NCBI RefSeq assembly: GCF_900109935.1
Contig: NZ_FOBV01000005.1
Coordinates: 62,001-126,000, forward strand
Direction: 5' to 3'
DNA from: Chryseobacterium taichungense
GTDB lineage: Bacteria > Bacteroidota > Bacteroidia > Flavobacteriales > Weeksellaceae
DNA length: 64,000 bases
Part shown: positions 45,098 through 54,251 of the stretch, in pieces
Layout: each line of letters opens with the position of its first letter
How positions within the stretch are numbered: the first letter of the stretch is position 1
Made by a program: the position numbers and the translations under genes
The notes under the pieces: model-generated
What the model saw: the letters and a program-made list of their open reading frames with translations, nothing else
What the model was told of the DNA's origin: nothing
The model's database searches: none

Positions 45098-46405
45098 TTA
45101 AGAAATTAGATCTTTTAAATTTGTAACTTCTAAACTTTTATTTTCCAGATACATCTGCTGCCAGTCTTTAAATGGACATAAAATAATTAATATTTTTTTA
45201 CCTGGATATAGCTCATATTTAATATTTCCAATCAGTATTATATTATTAATTATAACAGCATGCTCATCTTCTTTAAGTTCTGAAAACTCATCCTCATTTG
45301 CTGGGAAAAGAAAAAAGTTTCCAATTGCTTTTTCTATTTTATTCTCAATATGCTGTTGGTATTGAAACTGTTTTAGAATGTCTTTGTATCCTGGTTCTCC
45401 AGATAGACTGCTTTTAAATTTTAGGCTGTAATACTTTGCATCAAATAGATAGGTATTATTTTCATTATCATTTATAATAATATCTGGTAATAATATACTT
45501 TTAGATTCATAATTATTACCTAAAATATCCCATTTAGGTCTTGGAAAATAAGAATCTTTTGAATGCTTGTACTTCCATATCTGCTTACATATATCTTCCC
45601 AAATAGTTGAATATGCTTTTGTGCCATACAAAGACATATCACTTTCCAAAGCTCCCGTCTTACTTCTAATTAAGAATATTAATGATTTTACTAAATATAT
45701 TTCTCTGTCAGTATAAACAGTTTGTAATAAATTTAGAAGATGATTTATTAGCTGTTCTGGATTTCCTATTTCACTTAGATCCTCTTCGTAATCAAAATCA
45801 AAATCAATCAGATCTATTCCTAGAAATACTGAATATTTTTCAGAAATATAATTTAATCCCCATTTTTGAATAGCTGCTGTTAAGTTAAATGTATCTTCAA
45901 TTATAGTGTGATTTATAGTATCAGTATAAATTGGCTGACCAGAAGAATAGATTGGATCAAGATCATTAACTGTATGAACCCAGTGAATATCTCCATTCCC
46001 ATTTATTTCGTACAGTCTATCTCTGTAAGTGTAAATTCCATTACTTTGAAAGTCCTCTAATAAGAATTCTGCAATTGCTAACTCAGAACATTCAGGATTA
46101 TCAGGTTCTATGTTGAAAAAATCAATTCCTTCAAATAGATCTCTATTGGTTTTTGTATATCTTTTTAAAGTTTTAATTGTTAATAAAGCAGACTCTTTTA
46201 ACTCTCTAGTGTAAATTTTAGGTATAACAGCAAATGCCACACTTCGTACAGATACAACCCCAACAAAAGTAAACTTATAATATGTATTACTCTGCTTAAT
46301 TATACCTCTTAAGCCTAATGTGAATAATTCCTCTTCTGAAAAAGAAATCAATAATTCAGACTTAGTATATGGCTTTTGTTCAATATAAATAACAGGATTA
46401 TTCAA
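45098..46405 (-). CDS. McrC/LlaJI-like restriction subunit
   Basis: A 435-aa protein. The N-terminal half is an McrC-like beta-rich region (KFTFVGVVSVRSVAFAVIPK). The C-terminal half holds the PD-(D/E)XK nuclease: LLPDIIIND for the Asp, then YLFDAKYYS with the Asp-x-Lys pair. This matches the LlaJI/McrC endonuclease partner that is driven by the McrB-like NTPase encoded just upstream, with which the gene overlaps by 8 bp. Confidence 0.82.
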   Translation of the reverse strand: MNNPVIYIEQKPYTKSELLISFSEEELFTLGLRGIIKQSNTYYKFTFVGVVSVRSVAFAVIPKIYTRELKESALLTIKTLKRYTKTNRDLFEGIDFFNIEPDNPECSELAIAEFLLEDFQSNGIYTYRDRLYEINGNGDIHWVHTVNDLDPIYSSGQPIYTDTINHTIIEDTFNLTAAIQKWGLNYISEKYSVFLGIDLIDFDFDYEEDLSEIGNPEQLINHLLNLLQTVYTDREIYLVKSLIFLIRSKTGALESDMSLYGTKAYSTIWEDICKQIWKYKHSKDSYFPRPKWDILGNNYESKSILLPDIIINDNENNTYLFDAKYYSLKFKSSLSGEPGYKDILKQFQYQQHIENKIEKAIGNFFLFPANEDEFSELKEDEHAVIINNIILIGNIKYELYPGKKILIILCPFKDWQQMYLENKSLEVTNLKDLIS

Positions 46406-48209
46406 AAGCTAAAGTTTCATCAAATATATTATTTCCTTTATCATACTCTTCTGCTATTTCTGAGAAGGTCTTCAAAGAGCTTTTAAATATACCAGTTTTA
46501 TATCTTAAAACATCTTCTTTTAGATAAAGAAGCAGTTTGTTTTTAACTGATTCCTGATTTGTAATTTCTCTTTTATTTAAAAAGAAAGGACCTACAAGTT
46601 TATCTTCATGAATTCCAAGTTCAAGAAGCTTTTGGTTTATGATTCTTCTAAAAGTATTCCATTTAAGTTCTGGCTTGCCTTCAAGGAAAGGCATCTTGAT
46701 ATAAATACCATCAATCTGGGCTTCACTCTTATTTATTCCTAGATGTTCAAAGCTCCAGCGTCTTTTAAAAGCTGTATCAAGAGGTAATACTCCCTGATCT
46801 GCATTATTCATGGTTGCCCATATATATAGATTGGAAGGGATTTTAATTTCAGTCTCAGTAATATTTCTTCCTCTTAGATAATCATGTATTGAAGTTTCTA
46901 AGGTAATAGGATATTCACTATCTCCATTATCATTTCTATCAAGCAGTTGAAATAGCTCTCCAAAAACAGCAGTAGTGTTAGCTCTATTCAACTCTTCTAT
47001 CAACAATAAAAAATTGTGTTCTGGGTTTTTGAGTGCTCTCTCATATAATATTAAAAAAGGACCAGGTTCAAAAGTGTATTCAATAACAGGTTCAACCTTG
47101 TGTTCATTAATAGTAACTCTGTCAGAATTAAATATCTTCAGTTCAGTTTCTTTGTATAGAGGCTTTGGCTTATATGATCCAACAAAGTTTCTATATGAAT
47201 AACTAGAATGAAATGTAACTCTTTTATATAAAAGTTCATTAGGGAAAAATTCATTAGCCCTTTTGTTCATTTCAAAGCTTTTACCTGTTCCAGGGGCTCC
47301 ATATAAAATTAGATTTTTAGGGTGTAAATCTAAAATAGGGTTGGGATCTATATCTGAACTTAAAATAGTATTTGAATACTGATAATCTTCTTTTATAACG
47401 TTAGAATTTGGAATGTGAAATTCATCTCCAAAAAATGAAGTAAATTTTTCCTTAAGTTCTGGAAAGATATCAATAAGAATTCCAACTAAATTTTTAGCCT
47501 CTAAAGTGCTAATTTCAGCATTAGCTTGATTCTGTTCATTTTTTATCATAGGCCCTATAAAAGATATATTATAGGTGGCGAAATATCCTATGAATTCTTT
47601 TCGTGAAAGAACTCTTGGTAAAATAATTATTGGTTTTAATGTAACTTTAAAATTATTTGGCTTATTTGCATCATAGCCTTTACTATGTGGTCCAGCAGTC
47701 ACGATACAAATGGCACTTAAACCAGATGGCCAAGCAGGCTTGTCTCCATGTTGATTAAAAAAAATAATATCACCAATATTTGTTTTGTTTTCATGCTGAT
47801 AAATTCCATCAAATTCAAATTCAGCAATACTGTCTGGACTTGCTAGATCTATTGATGTTTTTGATGTCTTATAAGAATAGTAATTTCTTGTTTTTTCCAC
47901 AACAGGTTTTTTTTCTTTCAAGAATTTCAAATAGTTTTCATTCCCTAATATAGCTTGTGGTGCCCCTTTTCTATATTTTGCATTTTCTGCCTTCCATCCA
48001 GCTTCATTATTGTTATAGACCATCTCTTTAATTCGTGCTATATCATCTTCTATGAAGTCAATATTTACATCAAAGAGATTGTTGTCAAAAAAATGTTCAT
48101 CCCATCTCTTCAAGAGATCTTTCTTTAATATCCCTTTATATCCCTTTTTATAATTTTGTTGTTTTTCAGACCATTCTAAAAACTCATCAATTAATAAGTC
48201 TCTATCCAT
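46398..48209 (-). CDS. McrB-like GTPase/AAA+ restriction motor
   Basis: A 603-aa protein. The N-terminal 290 residues probably bind DNA; the AAA+ domain has Walker A LYGAPGTGKSFEMN (near 307), Walker B LLLIEELNRANTT and the McrB signature MNNADQGVLPLDTAFKRRW. It translocates on DNA and activates the McrC-like nuclease. In LlaJI-type systems the McrBC-like pair is methylation-inhibited rather than methylation-dependent, which fits the facing C5 methyltransferase. Confidence 0.9.
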   Translation of the reverse strand: MDRDLLIDEFLEWSEKQQNYKKGYKGILKKDLLKRWDEHFFDNNLFDVNIDFIEDDIARIKEMVYNNNEAGWKAENAKYRKGAPQAILGNENYLKFLKEKKPVVEKTRNYYSYKTSKTSIDLASPDSIAEFEFDGIYQHENKTNIGDIIFFNQHGDKPAWPSGLSAICIVTAGPHSKGYDANKPNNFKVTLKPIIILPRVLSRKEFIGYFATYNISFIGPMIKNEQNQANAEISTLEAKNLVGILIDIFPELKEKFTSFFGDEFHIPNSNVIKEDYQYSNTILSSDIDPNPILDLHPKNLILYGAPGTGKSFEMNKRANEFFPNELLYKRVTFHSSYSYRNFVGSYKPKPLYKETELKIFNSDRVTINEHKVEPVIEYTFEPGPFLILYERALKNPEHNFLLLIEELNRANTTAVFGELFQLLDRNDNGDSEYPITLETSIHDYLRGRNITETEIKIPSNLYIWATMNNADQGVLPLDTAFKRRWSFEHLGINKSEAQIDGIYIKMPFLEGKPELKWNTFRRIINQKLLELGIHEDKLVGPFFLNKREITNQESVKNKLLLYLKEDVLRYKTGIFKSSLKTFSEIAEEYDKGNNIFDETLAFE

Positions 48210-48210
48210 A

Positions 48211-49386
48211 TTATATTTCTTCTAAAAATAGTTCATACTCATCTAATTTTGTGAAATCTATATAAAATTTATTATCAGGTGTTTTGGTTATTTTTACACT
48301 ATCATAACCAATTTCAATTAGTTTGTTATAAGTCAGAAGTTCACCTTCTTTTAAGTTTAAAATATCTCTGAGCATCCAATTCGAAAGTGCATTGTTAGGG
48401 TTAGTCATTAAGGCTTTTCCATTTTCCTGGCATACTTTTGCGGAAAACTCTTCTCCGCTAGGAATCACTAATGTGAATGGCTCTTCTCTTGGTGGAAGAA
48501 AGTCTAAGTCTTTAATTTCTACAGGTATAGGAATATATACTTCTCCATAGTTTCTTGCTCTTCCACCTGCATTCCATTGATTTAATTGGCTCTTTTCAGG
48601 AACTATATGACTGTGCCCTTTAGCTTTTCTTTTTGCGGAATATAATGGCAGTATAATATAGTCTTCCCCTGGAGTTAATTCATTTTGAGTAATTTGATTA
48701 GTGGGTTCTATATATGTATTCATATTTTCAACTTGAACACGTGGGTTAGCTATTGCATTCCTCAATATAGTAATAGGATCATTAATTATATCAATATCAA
48801 TACTTTTACAGTTATTAGGAACTGTAAACCTTTTCATCAATACACTTTTAGAATGATTAAAATTATATTCGTTAAGGGCATCTTTGAACTTTAATGCTAC
48901 AGCTGAATCATCAATAATTTCTATGGATTCTTTATCTATCAAATCATAGTTATCCTCAAAGATTTTTATTACACCTTTATCTCTTCCAATAATGTGATAA
49001 ACTCTCTTATGAATATCATAAGTTCTATCTGCAACTAAAATTCTTTCATTTCTTAAATCTGCCAGTCTATTTGCAAGATCAAGTCCTCGAAGAGTTCTAA
49101 GAATTGAACTATCTGCATTAAATTCAGCAACCTTCTCAACTTTTGAAGATCCATTTAATACAAAGGTTTTAATTCCAATACCACACTTATTTATTACTGC
49201 ATCATAAGCTCCATCAGCCCTGGCGAGATTTTCAGCCCCAAAAACATCACAAAATATATTCTCAGCAATTCTATATTGAATATAGGGCTTATCAGACTCA
49301 CTGAAGAGTTTAGATAATGCTCCAATAGCTTTTAATTTCTCCTGATATTCTTCAATTTTCTGCTGTGTTTGTACATTTAAAAACAT
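48211..49386 (-). CDS. Restriction endonuclease with B3-like DNA-binding domain
   Basis: A 391-aa protein. The N-terminal half has a PD-(D/E)XK-like site: ADGAYDAVINK followed by GIGIKTFV. The C-terminal 150 residues have the B3/EcoRII-N-like block found in NgoFVII-type enzymes: RNYGEVYIPIP, LPPREEPFTLVIPSG, AKVCQENGKALMTNPN and WMLRDILNLKEGE. This looks like a self-sufficient type II enzyme. It lies 1 nt after the Vsr gene and 1 nt before mcrB. Confidence 0.78.
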   Translation of the reverse strand: MFLNVQTQQKIEEYQEKLKAIGALSKLFSESDKPYIQYRIAENIFCDVFGAENLARADGAYDAVINKCGIGIKTFVLNGSSKVEKVAEFNADSSILRTLRGLDLANRLADLRNERILVADRTYDIHKRVYHIIGRDKGVIKIFEDNYDLIDKESIEIIDDSAVALKFKDALNEYNFNHSKSVLMKRFTVPNNCKSIDIDIINDPITILRNAIANPRVQVENMNTYIEPTNQITQNELTPGEDYIILPLYSAKRKAKGHSHIVPEKSQLNQWNAGGRARNYGEVYIPIPVEIKDLDFLPPREEPFTLVIPSGEEFSAKVCQENGKALMTNPNNALSNWMLRDILNLKEGELLTYNKLIEIGYDSVKITKTPDNKFYIDFTKLDEYELFLEEI

Positions 49387-49809
49387 TCAATTATTCTTTA
49401 CAGTTGAGATTTCTTGTTGAATTATTTCTAAGCATGAAGAAAGATTTTTTTTGATTTCTTTACTCCAAAATCTTATTACTTTCCAATTATTTGACAGAAG
49501 GTACTCGTTGACTTCCTTATCTCGTTGTATATTTCTCTCAATTTTTGGAATCCAATAGTCTCTATTAGTTTTTATTCTTTTTTTTTGGTTTTCCCAATCT
49601 TTTCCATGAAAAAATTCACCATCAACGAATATAGCTATTTTATATTTGGAGAAACTGATATCAGGCTTTCCAAATATCTTTTTATTATTTTTTCTATACC
49701 TATAACCCATATTCCATAATGCCTTAGCGAGCAGAACCTCTTCTTTAGTTTCCTTACTTTTGATTGCCTGCATATTCTTTCTTCTTTGTTCAGGTGTTAA
49801 ATTATCCAT
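49387..49809 (-). CDS. vsr: Very short patch repair endonuclease Vsr
   Basis: A 140-aa Vsr protein: RRKNMQAIKSKETKEE, catalytic KPDISFSKYKIAIFVDGEFF (Asp), HGKDWENQ with the active His, and YWIPKIERNIQRD. It nicks T-G mismatches that arise when 5-methylcytosine deaminates, protecting sites of the adjacent C5 methyltransferase. It is the first gene of the five-gene restriction operon. Confidence 0.93.
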   Translation of the reverse strand: MDNLTPEQRRKNMQAIKSKETKEEVLLAKALWNMGYRYRKNNKKIFGKPDISFSKYKIAIFVDGEFFHGKDWENQKKRIKTNRDYWIPKIERNIQRDKEVNEYLLSNNWKVIRFWSKEIKKNLSSCLEIIQQEISTVKNN

Positions 49810-49890
49810 ATATGCTATTGTTATGGGTTATAAATCAAAAGAATTCAAAAGGGTATTTTAGAGTTGAAAATAGGATGTAGATTAAATTAG

Positions 49891-50811
49891 TTAAAAATTT
49901 TTCTTTATTTTACTAAATTGAATTTCAATTTGATCTTTAAATAATTTAAAGGTCTTAATAGAATTGTTTTCTTTACTAATCATATGTATTTTATTGTGAT
50001 TAGTAAAGAAAATCATATCATAGTAAGATGTAACAGCTCCTACAGAACCTTCAAATATCTTAAATTTTTTATCATATAAATAGTCATATAAATATAATCC
50101 GTTTTTCCCTTTAATCAATAGCATCTTCTGATATAATCTTACTTCTTGAATTATTTCATTTTCAAATCTAATTTTCTTTATTGGTTTTGTCTTATCATTT
50201 ATTTCAAATAAGATAAGTCCCTCAAATGCATCTGCAATAACTATAATATTGTTTCTATTTAATATTTCTAAATCTTGTGCATCTTCGGTTCTGAATGAAT
50301 TTGAATTTGTTTTATTTATTTCCTTTACACCATATCCTCTTATTGATAAATATATATTATCATTGTTACTCTTCATATTTGTAACAGTTTGATCATTCTC
50401 TATATCTATATCCTTAGCTGAAGACTTTAATCCACCAGTAGAATTAGCATTAAAAAAGTTAATTTTATTGTCAGTATTTAGTAAATCTATACGTTGGCTA
50501 GACTTGTTTAAAAATAACTGGTCAAACTCTTCATCAATAAACATAATTTTTTTATCGAAATCATTTGATAAATTAAGACGTAATAACTTATTATCACTAA
50601 GAGCGAATAAATTATTATTATAAAAATTTACTTCTGTAATATTATTATCACTAGTAATTTTATCAATATAATTTAGATTTGCAATGTTAATCCTATGAAA
50701 TTTAGATTGGAAGTTGTCAAACTTTATTACTTCTATATCTTCTCCCAAGTAATGAATAAATAGGTGAAAATTATAGGCTTCTAATGATATGATTATTTTC
50801 TCCTGTTTCAT
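49891..50811 (-). CDS. LVIVD-type beta-propeller protein of unknown function
   Basis: A 306-aa protein made of repeated beta units, for example YLSIRGYGVKEIN, VIADAFEGLILFEIND and LIKGKNGLYLYDY, which recall the LVIVD/propeller repeats. There is no signal peptide, so it is cytoplasmic. Its start overlaps the stop of the 143-aa gene by 1 nt (TAATG). The pair sits directly behind the restriction cluster, so an accessory defence role is possible, but unproven. Confidence 0.65.
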   Translation of the reverse strand: MKQEKIIISLEAYNFHLFIHYLGEDIEVIKFDNFQSKFHRINIANLNYIDKITSDNNITEVNFYNNNLFALSDNKLLRLNLSNDFDKKIMFIDEEFDQLFLNKSSQRIDLLNTDNKINFFNANSTGGLKSSAKDIDIENDQTVTNMKSNNDNIYLSIRGYGVKEINKTNSNSFRTEDAQDLEILNRNNIIVIADAFEGLILFEINDKTKPIKKIRFENEIIQEVRLYQKMLLIKGKNGLYLYDYLYDKKFKIFEGSVGAVTSYYDMIFFTNHNKIHMISKENNSIKTFKLFKDQIEIQFSKIKKNF

Positions 50812-51242
50812 TATATTCTTTTTCTTTTTACAATTGATGATATGTCATCAATGGAAATAACTCCTTTTTCAACCCAAAGATTTAAAAGATCTTTCGAAAT
50901 ATTATATCTAGATTTTGAAAATGGGATAACAGGAAAACCATGCCAGTCATCATTATCATTTACAGGTCTTTGGAAGAACCCAAATTGTTCATTATCCTGA
51001 CCTACTGAGTTTTTATTTGGTAATAGTGACCACATATTATTTGAAGAAGTGCATGTCCATTCAATATCTATTGGATTATTTTCTATTTTAGTAAAATTAC
51101 CATAGTCAGCATAGTCAAATAAGTCTCTTTCTACATTAATACTAATCCACTTTGCATATTTATTCCTAGCTGTGGATTGATGTTTTTCAATAGAAATATA
51201 TTTTTTTCTTCCTATTGGTCTAGTGTAATTTATGTTTGGCAT
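50811..51242 (-). CDS. Unknown protein coupled to the beta-propeller gene
   Basis: A 143-aa protein rich in Asn and aromatic residues (EWTCTSSNNMWSLLPNK, NDNDDWHGFPVIPFSKSRYN) with a helical basic end (ISSIVKRKRI). No family is recognised. It is translationally coupled to the downstream propeller gene and has its own 400-bp upstream spacer, so the two form an independent operon. Confidence 0.6.
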   Translation of the reverse strand: MPNINYTRPIGRKKYISIEKHQSTARNKYAKWISINVERDLFDYADYGNFTKIENNPIDIEWTCTSSNNMWSLLPNKNSVGQDNEQFGFFQRPVNDNDDWHGFPVIPFSKSRYNISKDLLNLWVEKGVISIDDISSIVKRKRI

Positions 51243-51644
51243 TTTTTAATTTCAAAATATGATTTTACATGTTTAGGTTAAGAAGTTGAGTTTCAATTAT
51301 GATGATAACACTGTCTTATAATGCCGGAGATATTTCAATTAAATTGTTCATGAATTAGTTTTTTCCAAATTTAGTGATTTTTACAATTATACCTCCATGT
51401 ATTTCATACACATCTTATTAAGTATTTTATTTACTCAAATATTTTTAAAAAAAAATTATGAAGTTATTCTTTTGCTCCATACCCTTATGACACCTGCCCC
51501 CATTCTTGAATGAAGGGAAACTCCCCCCATACATTTTATGTGAAAACAACTTTTAAGCAGAATTAGACTTTGTAATAAATTTTTAATCTTGCTGCGAGCT
51601 TGTTTCTCTAAAAAGTAATCTTAAAATTTTAAAACTTAAAAACA
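51243..51644. other. Non-coding spacer with C-rich palindromic patch
   Basis: This 402-bp stretch between divergent genes has no supported ORF. At 51496-51540 a C-rich patch contains CATTCTTGAATG (51501-51512) flanked by CCCCC and GGG, unlike the surrounding AT-rich DNA. Promoters for the 50811 and 51645 genes must lie here. Confidence 0.35.
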
Positions 51645-51995
51645 ATGGTAAGAATTATTAATTACAAGCAAGTACAAAAAGAGGATGGAAAAAAATTTTA
51701 TCTTCTAGAGGTGCAAGGAGGCATTGAAATGGTACTAAGTAAGGCTACTGGTCAATACTATGCTACAGCTAAAAAAGCTGCTGTATCAACTACATTTGAT
51801 GAAGAAACCTGTAAAGGCTTAATAGGCTCTGATATGTCTGGTAAAGTTGCAAAGATTACTACAGAGCCTTATCAGTATACTATCAAAGAATCTGGAGAGG
51901 AAGTCACTCTCAATCACAAATACATCTATCTTCCAGAAGGTGTAGAAAGTTCTGAGGACAAACTAGCAAAACAACTTGAAGAAGCCTTTGCGTAG
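51645..51995 (+). CDS. Small unknown protein of the element core
   Basis: A 116-aa protein with beta-rich N-terminus (MVRIINYKQVQKEDGKKFYL), a TTFDEETCKGLIGSDM segment and an acidic tail. It has the size and strand pattern of a small single-strand DNA-binding-like protein but no diagnostic motif. It stands before the second 51-bp palindrome and upstream of radC, in the replication/repair part of the element. Confidence 0.55.
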   Translation: MVRIINYKQVQKEDGKKFYLLEVQGGIEMVLSKATGQYYATAKKAAVSTTFDEETCKGLIGSDMSGKVAKITTEPYQYTIKESGEEVTLNHKYIYLPEGVESSEDKLAKQLEEAFA

Positions 51996-52019
51996 TTATT
52001 CTAGAGCATGAAGACTTAA

Positions 52020-52080
52020 TACGTCCATTTTTCCTGAATCCATATATAGGGTTTAGGAATTTTGGACGTATTTTTCTTTT
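52020..52080 (+). terminator. 51-bp near-palindromic repeat, copy 2, with T-rich tail
   Basis: It starts TACGTCCA (52020) and ends TGGACGTA (52070) with a central CCATATATAGG; the length matches copy 1 at 40141. A run of TTTTTCTTTT follows, so here it can terminate the 51645 transcript. A third related hairpin, GTCCATT...AATGGAC, spans 52093-52136. Confidence 0.65.
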
Positions 52081-52183
52081 CTATAATGAAAAGTCCATTC
52101 TGTGTGGTAATGCTATATACTTATACACAAATGGACATTTTTATTTTTCAACTTATTCATTCACTAACAACCCTAATCTTTAT

Positions 52184-52630
52184 ATGAAAACAAATACAAA
52201 AGTTGCAGAATTACTTGTTTCTTATTCTAACAATATAAGTCCAGAACAAAAAATAAGCAACAGTGATGATAGTTATGATATTGTTATGAGTCTATGGAAT
52301 CTTAATACTATTCAAATACAGGAAGAAGTGAAAGTAATATTTCTCAATGATGCTCTTATGGTGCTAGGCTTTTATTCTTTATCTAAAGGTGGTATTTCAT
52401 CTAGTATTGTTGACATTAGATTAGTATTATCAGTATCTCTAAAGGCTCTAGCAACAGGTATTATTTTAGTTCATAATCATCCAACTGGAAATCTTAAACC
52501 TAGTAAAGCTGATTTAGATATTACAAAGAAATTAAAGTCTGCATGTGATGTTATGGGAATAAATCTCCTAGACCATTTAATTATCTCAAAGGAAAGTTAT
52601 TTTAGTTTTGCTGATGAGGGGTTATTGTAG
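52184..52630 (+). CDS. radC: RadC-like JAB-domain protein
   Basis: A 148-aa RadC C-terminal-type protein with the JAMM metal site: VKVIFLNDAL for the upstream strand, then LVHNHPTGNLKPSKADLD (HxHPxG...D). It lacks the N-terminal HhH domain of full-length RadC. Such short RadC proteins are common on phages and mobile elements and are thought to aid recombination or repair; the activity is not settled. Confidence 0.9.
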   Translation: MKTNTKVAELLVSYSNNISPEQKISNSDDSYDIVMSLWNLNTIQIQEEVKVIFLNDALMVLGFYSLSKGGISSSIVDIRLVLSVSLKALATGIILVHNHPTGNLKPSKADLDITKKLKSACDVMGINLLDHLIISKESYFSFADEGLL

Positions 52631-52916
52631 TTATATGGATTTCTCTTTATATGTAATCTAGGACTAATAATTTATTTTTAATATTATTCACATTCGCACA
52701 TAAGAGCTGAATACTATCCTAAACTACCTTAATTAAAGCTAATGGCTAAATCTTATTACATATATAATATAGCCAAATTATAATATTCAAGTTTATGATA
52801 GATTAACAAAGAAGGCTCTTAAGTAATGGAATAGATACTCAGAGGTGCTAGATTAAAAGGGAGATAGATGGGAAAAATAAAAGCTCTAAAAGTCTCCAAA
52901 CCATAATAGCCAAATC
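52631..52916. other. Spacer with no recognised feature
   Basis: 286 bp of AT-rich sequence between radC and the convergent XRE gene. I see no gene or strong hairpin in it. Confidence 0.4.
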
Positions 52917-53153
52917 TTACCTTTCAGAAGCTTCAATATTTAATAGATCAACAAGCTTAATTTCTAAAGCTTCTGCTATCCTGTATAAAGTAATTACTGT
53001 AGGATTAGTCCTACCTGCTTCAATTCTTGATATATTGGTAGGGTCAATATTTCCTTCCATTCTGCCCACTAAATCTGCTTGAGAAATACCTTTTTGCATT
53101 CTCAATTCTTTAATCCTTTTACCAATTAATTTTAATATTTCTGATTTTTCCAA
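52917..53153 (-). CDS. XRE-family repressor of the element
   Basis: A 78-aa single-domain HTH protein: GKRIKELRMQKGISQADLVG, then PTNISRIEAGRTNPTVITLY. Its small size and divergent orientation to the secreted-protein genes fit a phage-type repressor controlling element functions. A perfect palindrome TGCCATATATGGCA lies 50 bp upstream of its start. Confidence 0.88.
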   Translation of the reverse strand: MEKSEILKLIGKRIKELRMQKGISQADLVGRMEGNIDPTNISRIEAGRTNPTVITLYRIAEALEIKLVDLLNIEASER

Positions 53154-53301
53154 CTTGTCATATTTGTCAAGTCAAAGTTGTTGATTATATTTACAGCTTG
53201 TAATGCCATATATGGCAATATTGATTTTGTTACCTTATGGATTTCCGTAAGGTATTGATCAGATTTAAAAGTAATTTGCTAATTAAAACAAACTTAAAAC
53301 A
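53154..53301. promoter_or_regulatory. Divergent control region with palindromes
   Basis: It contains a perfect 14-bp palindrome TGCCATATATGGCA (53204-53217) and an inverted repeat ACCTTATGGA/TCCGTAAGGT (53232-53253, one wobble). The TTGTCA motif is repeated just before the XRE gene (53156-53175). These are plausible operators for the XRE repressor and the 53302 gene. Confidence 0.45.
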
Positions 53302-53766
53302 ATGAAAAAAACTTTACTACTGTTCATCTTAGTATGTTCAACTTACCTTTACTCTCAAACATCTCAATATGTATCATTTCCAGATATAAACTCTGATGTA
53401 TCTCCTAATAAGGCTAGAATCTATGTTATAAGACCAACAGGAAAGTTAAGCCATTACTATATAACTCTATCATCTAATGGGGATATGATAGGCAGACTTG
53501 ATTATAAGAACTACCTGTGTTGGGATGTAAATGCAGGTACATATAATTTAGAAGGAGCTTTTGAGGGTAATAAGATTAGAAAGGATCAGACTGAAAACAA
53601 AGATTTCTTTACTGTAAATGCTAAAGAAGGAAAGACCTATTACATAAGACTTAGCCCTGCTTATGGTCTGACAACAGGAAAAGCTTCTTTTGATATTATT
53701 GAGCCTGAAAAAGCAAAAGAATACATTAAAAAGTTCCCACAACCTAAAGTTAAATATGTAAACTAA
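53302..53766 (+). CDS. Secreted DUF2846-like protein
   Basis: A 154-aa protein with signal peptide MKKTLLLFILVCSTYLYSQ. The mature part ARIYVIRPTGKLSHYYITL, WDVNAGTYNLEGAF and YYIRLSPAYG has the strand pattern of the DUF2846 family. Probably located in the periplasm or on the surface. It starts a set of four co-directional cargo genes at the right end of the element. Confidence 0.75.
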   Translation: MKKTLLLFILVCSTYLYSQTSQYVSFPDINSDVSPNKARIYVIRPTGKLSHYYITLSSNGDMIGRLDYKNYLCWDVNAGTYNLEGAFEGNKIRKDQTENKDFFTVNAKEGKTYYIRLSPAYGLTTGKASFDIIEPEKAKEYIKKFPQPKVKYVN

Positions 53767-53772
53767 AGTAAT

Positions 53773-54186
53773 ATGAGAAAGATTTTACTATTATTCATAA
53801 TGACAATATCAGTTTGTCTTTATTCACAAGATGGGTTCCAGTATGTTACAACTAGCAAAGATGGTACTGATTATTACTACCAAATATCAAGTGATGTAGA
53901 TAGTAATATGGGATTATACACTGACTTCTGGTTAAAAAAAGGAATCTCAGTAAAGAAAATAAAAACCAAGTCAGGAAAATATTCTACCACTGGAGGAGGA
54001 TACTTTTTAACTTTGATGAGAATCTCATGTTTAGAAAAAACATATTTGTTCAAGAATACAATCAAGTATGATAGTGCTGGAAAAGTTATAGGGACACATG
54101 ATTTTCCTATATCTGAAGAACCCAAACCTGTTGTACCAAACTCAGTTATTGAAACCATTTATAAAACTGTATGTAGAAAAGAATAA
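53773..54186 (+). CDS. Secreted unknown protein
   Basis: A 137-aa protein with signal peptide MRKILLLFIMTISVCLYSQ. The mature part is beta-rich and basic (WLKKGISVKKIKTKSGKYS) with no family recognised. It begins 6 bp after the DUF2846-like gene, so the two exported proteins are probably co-expressed. A terminator follows at 54211. Confidence 0.68.
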   Translation: MRKILLLFIMTISVCLYSQDGFQYVTTSKDGTDYYYQISSDVDSNMGLYTDFWLKKGISVKKIKTKSGKYSTTGGGYFLTLMRISCLEKTYLFKNTIKYDSAGKVIGTHDFPISEEPKPVVPNSVIETIYKTVCRKE

Positions 54187-54210
54187 GCTTTACAGAACAA
54201 TAATACTTAT

Positions 54211-54236
54211 AACCACCTCAAAGCAGGTGGTTTTTT
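54211..54236 (+). terminator. Intrinsic terminator
   Basis: AACCACCT and AGGTGGTT arms around CAAAGC, followed by a T run. It closes the two-gene secreted-protein operon. Confidence 0.8.
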
Positions 54237-54251
54237 AATCTCAAAACTAAT

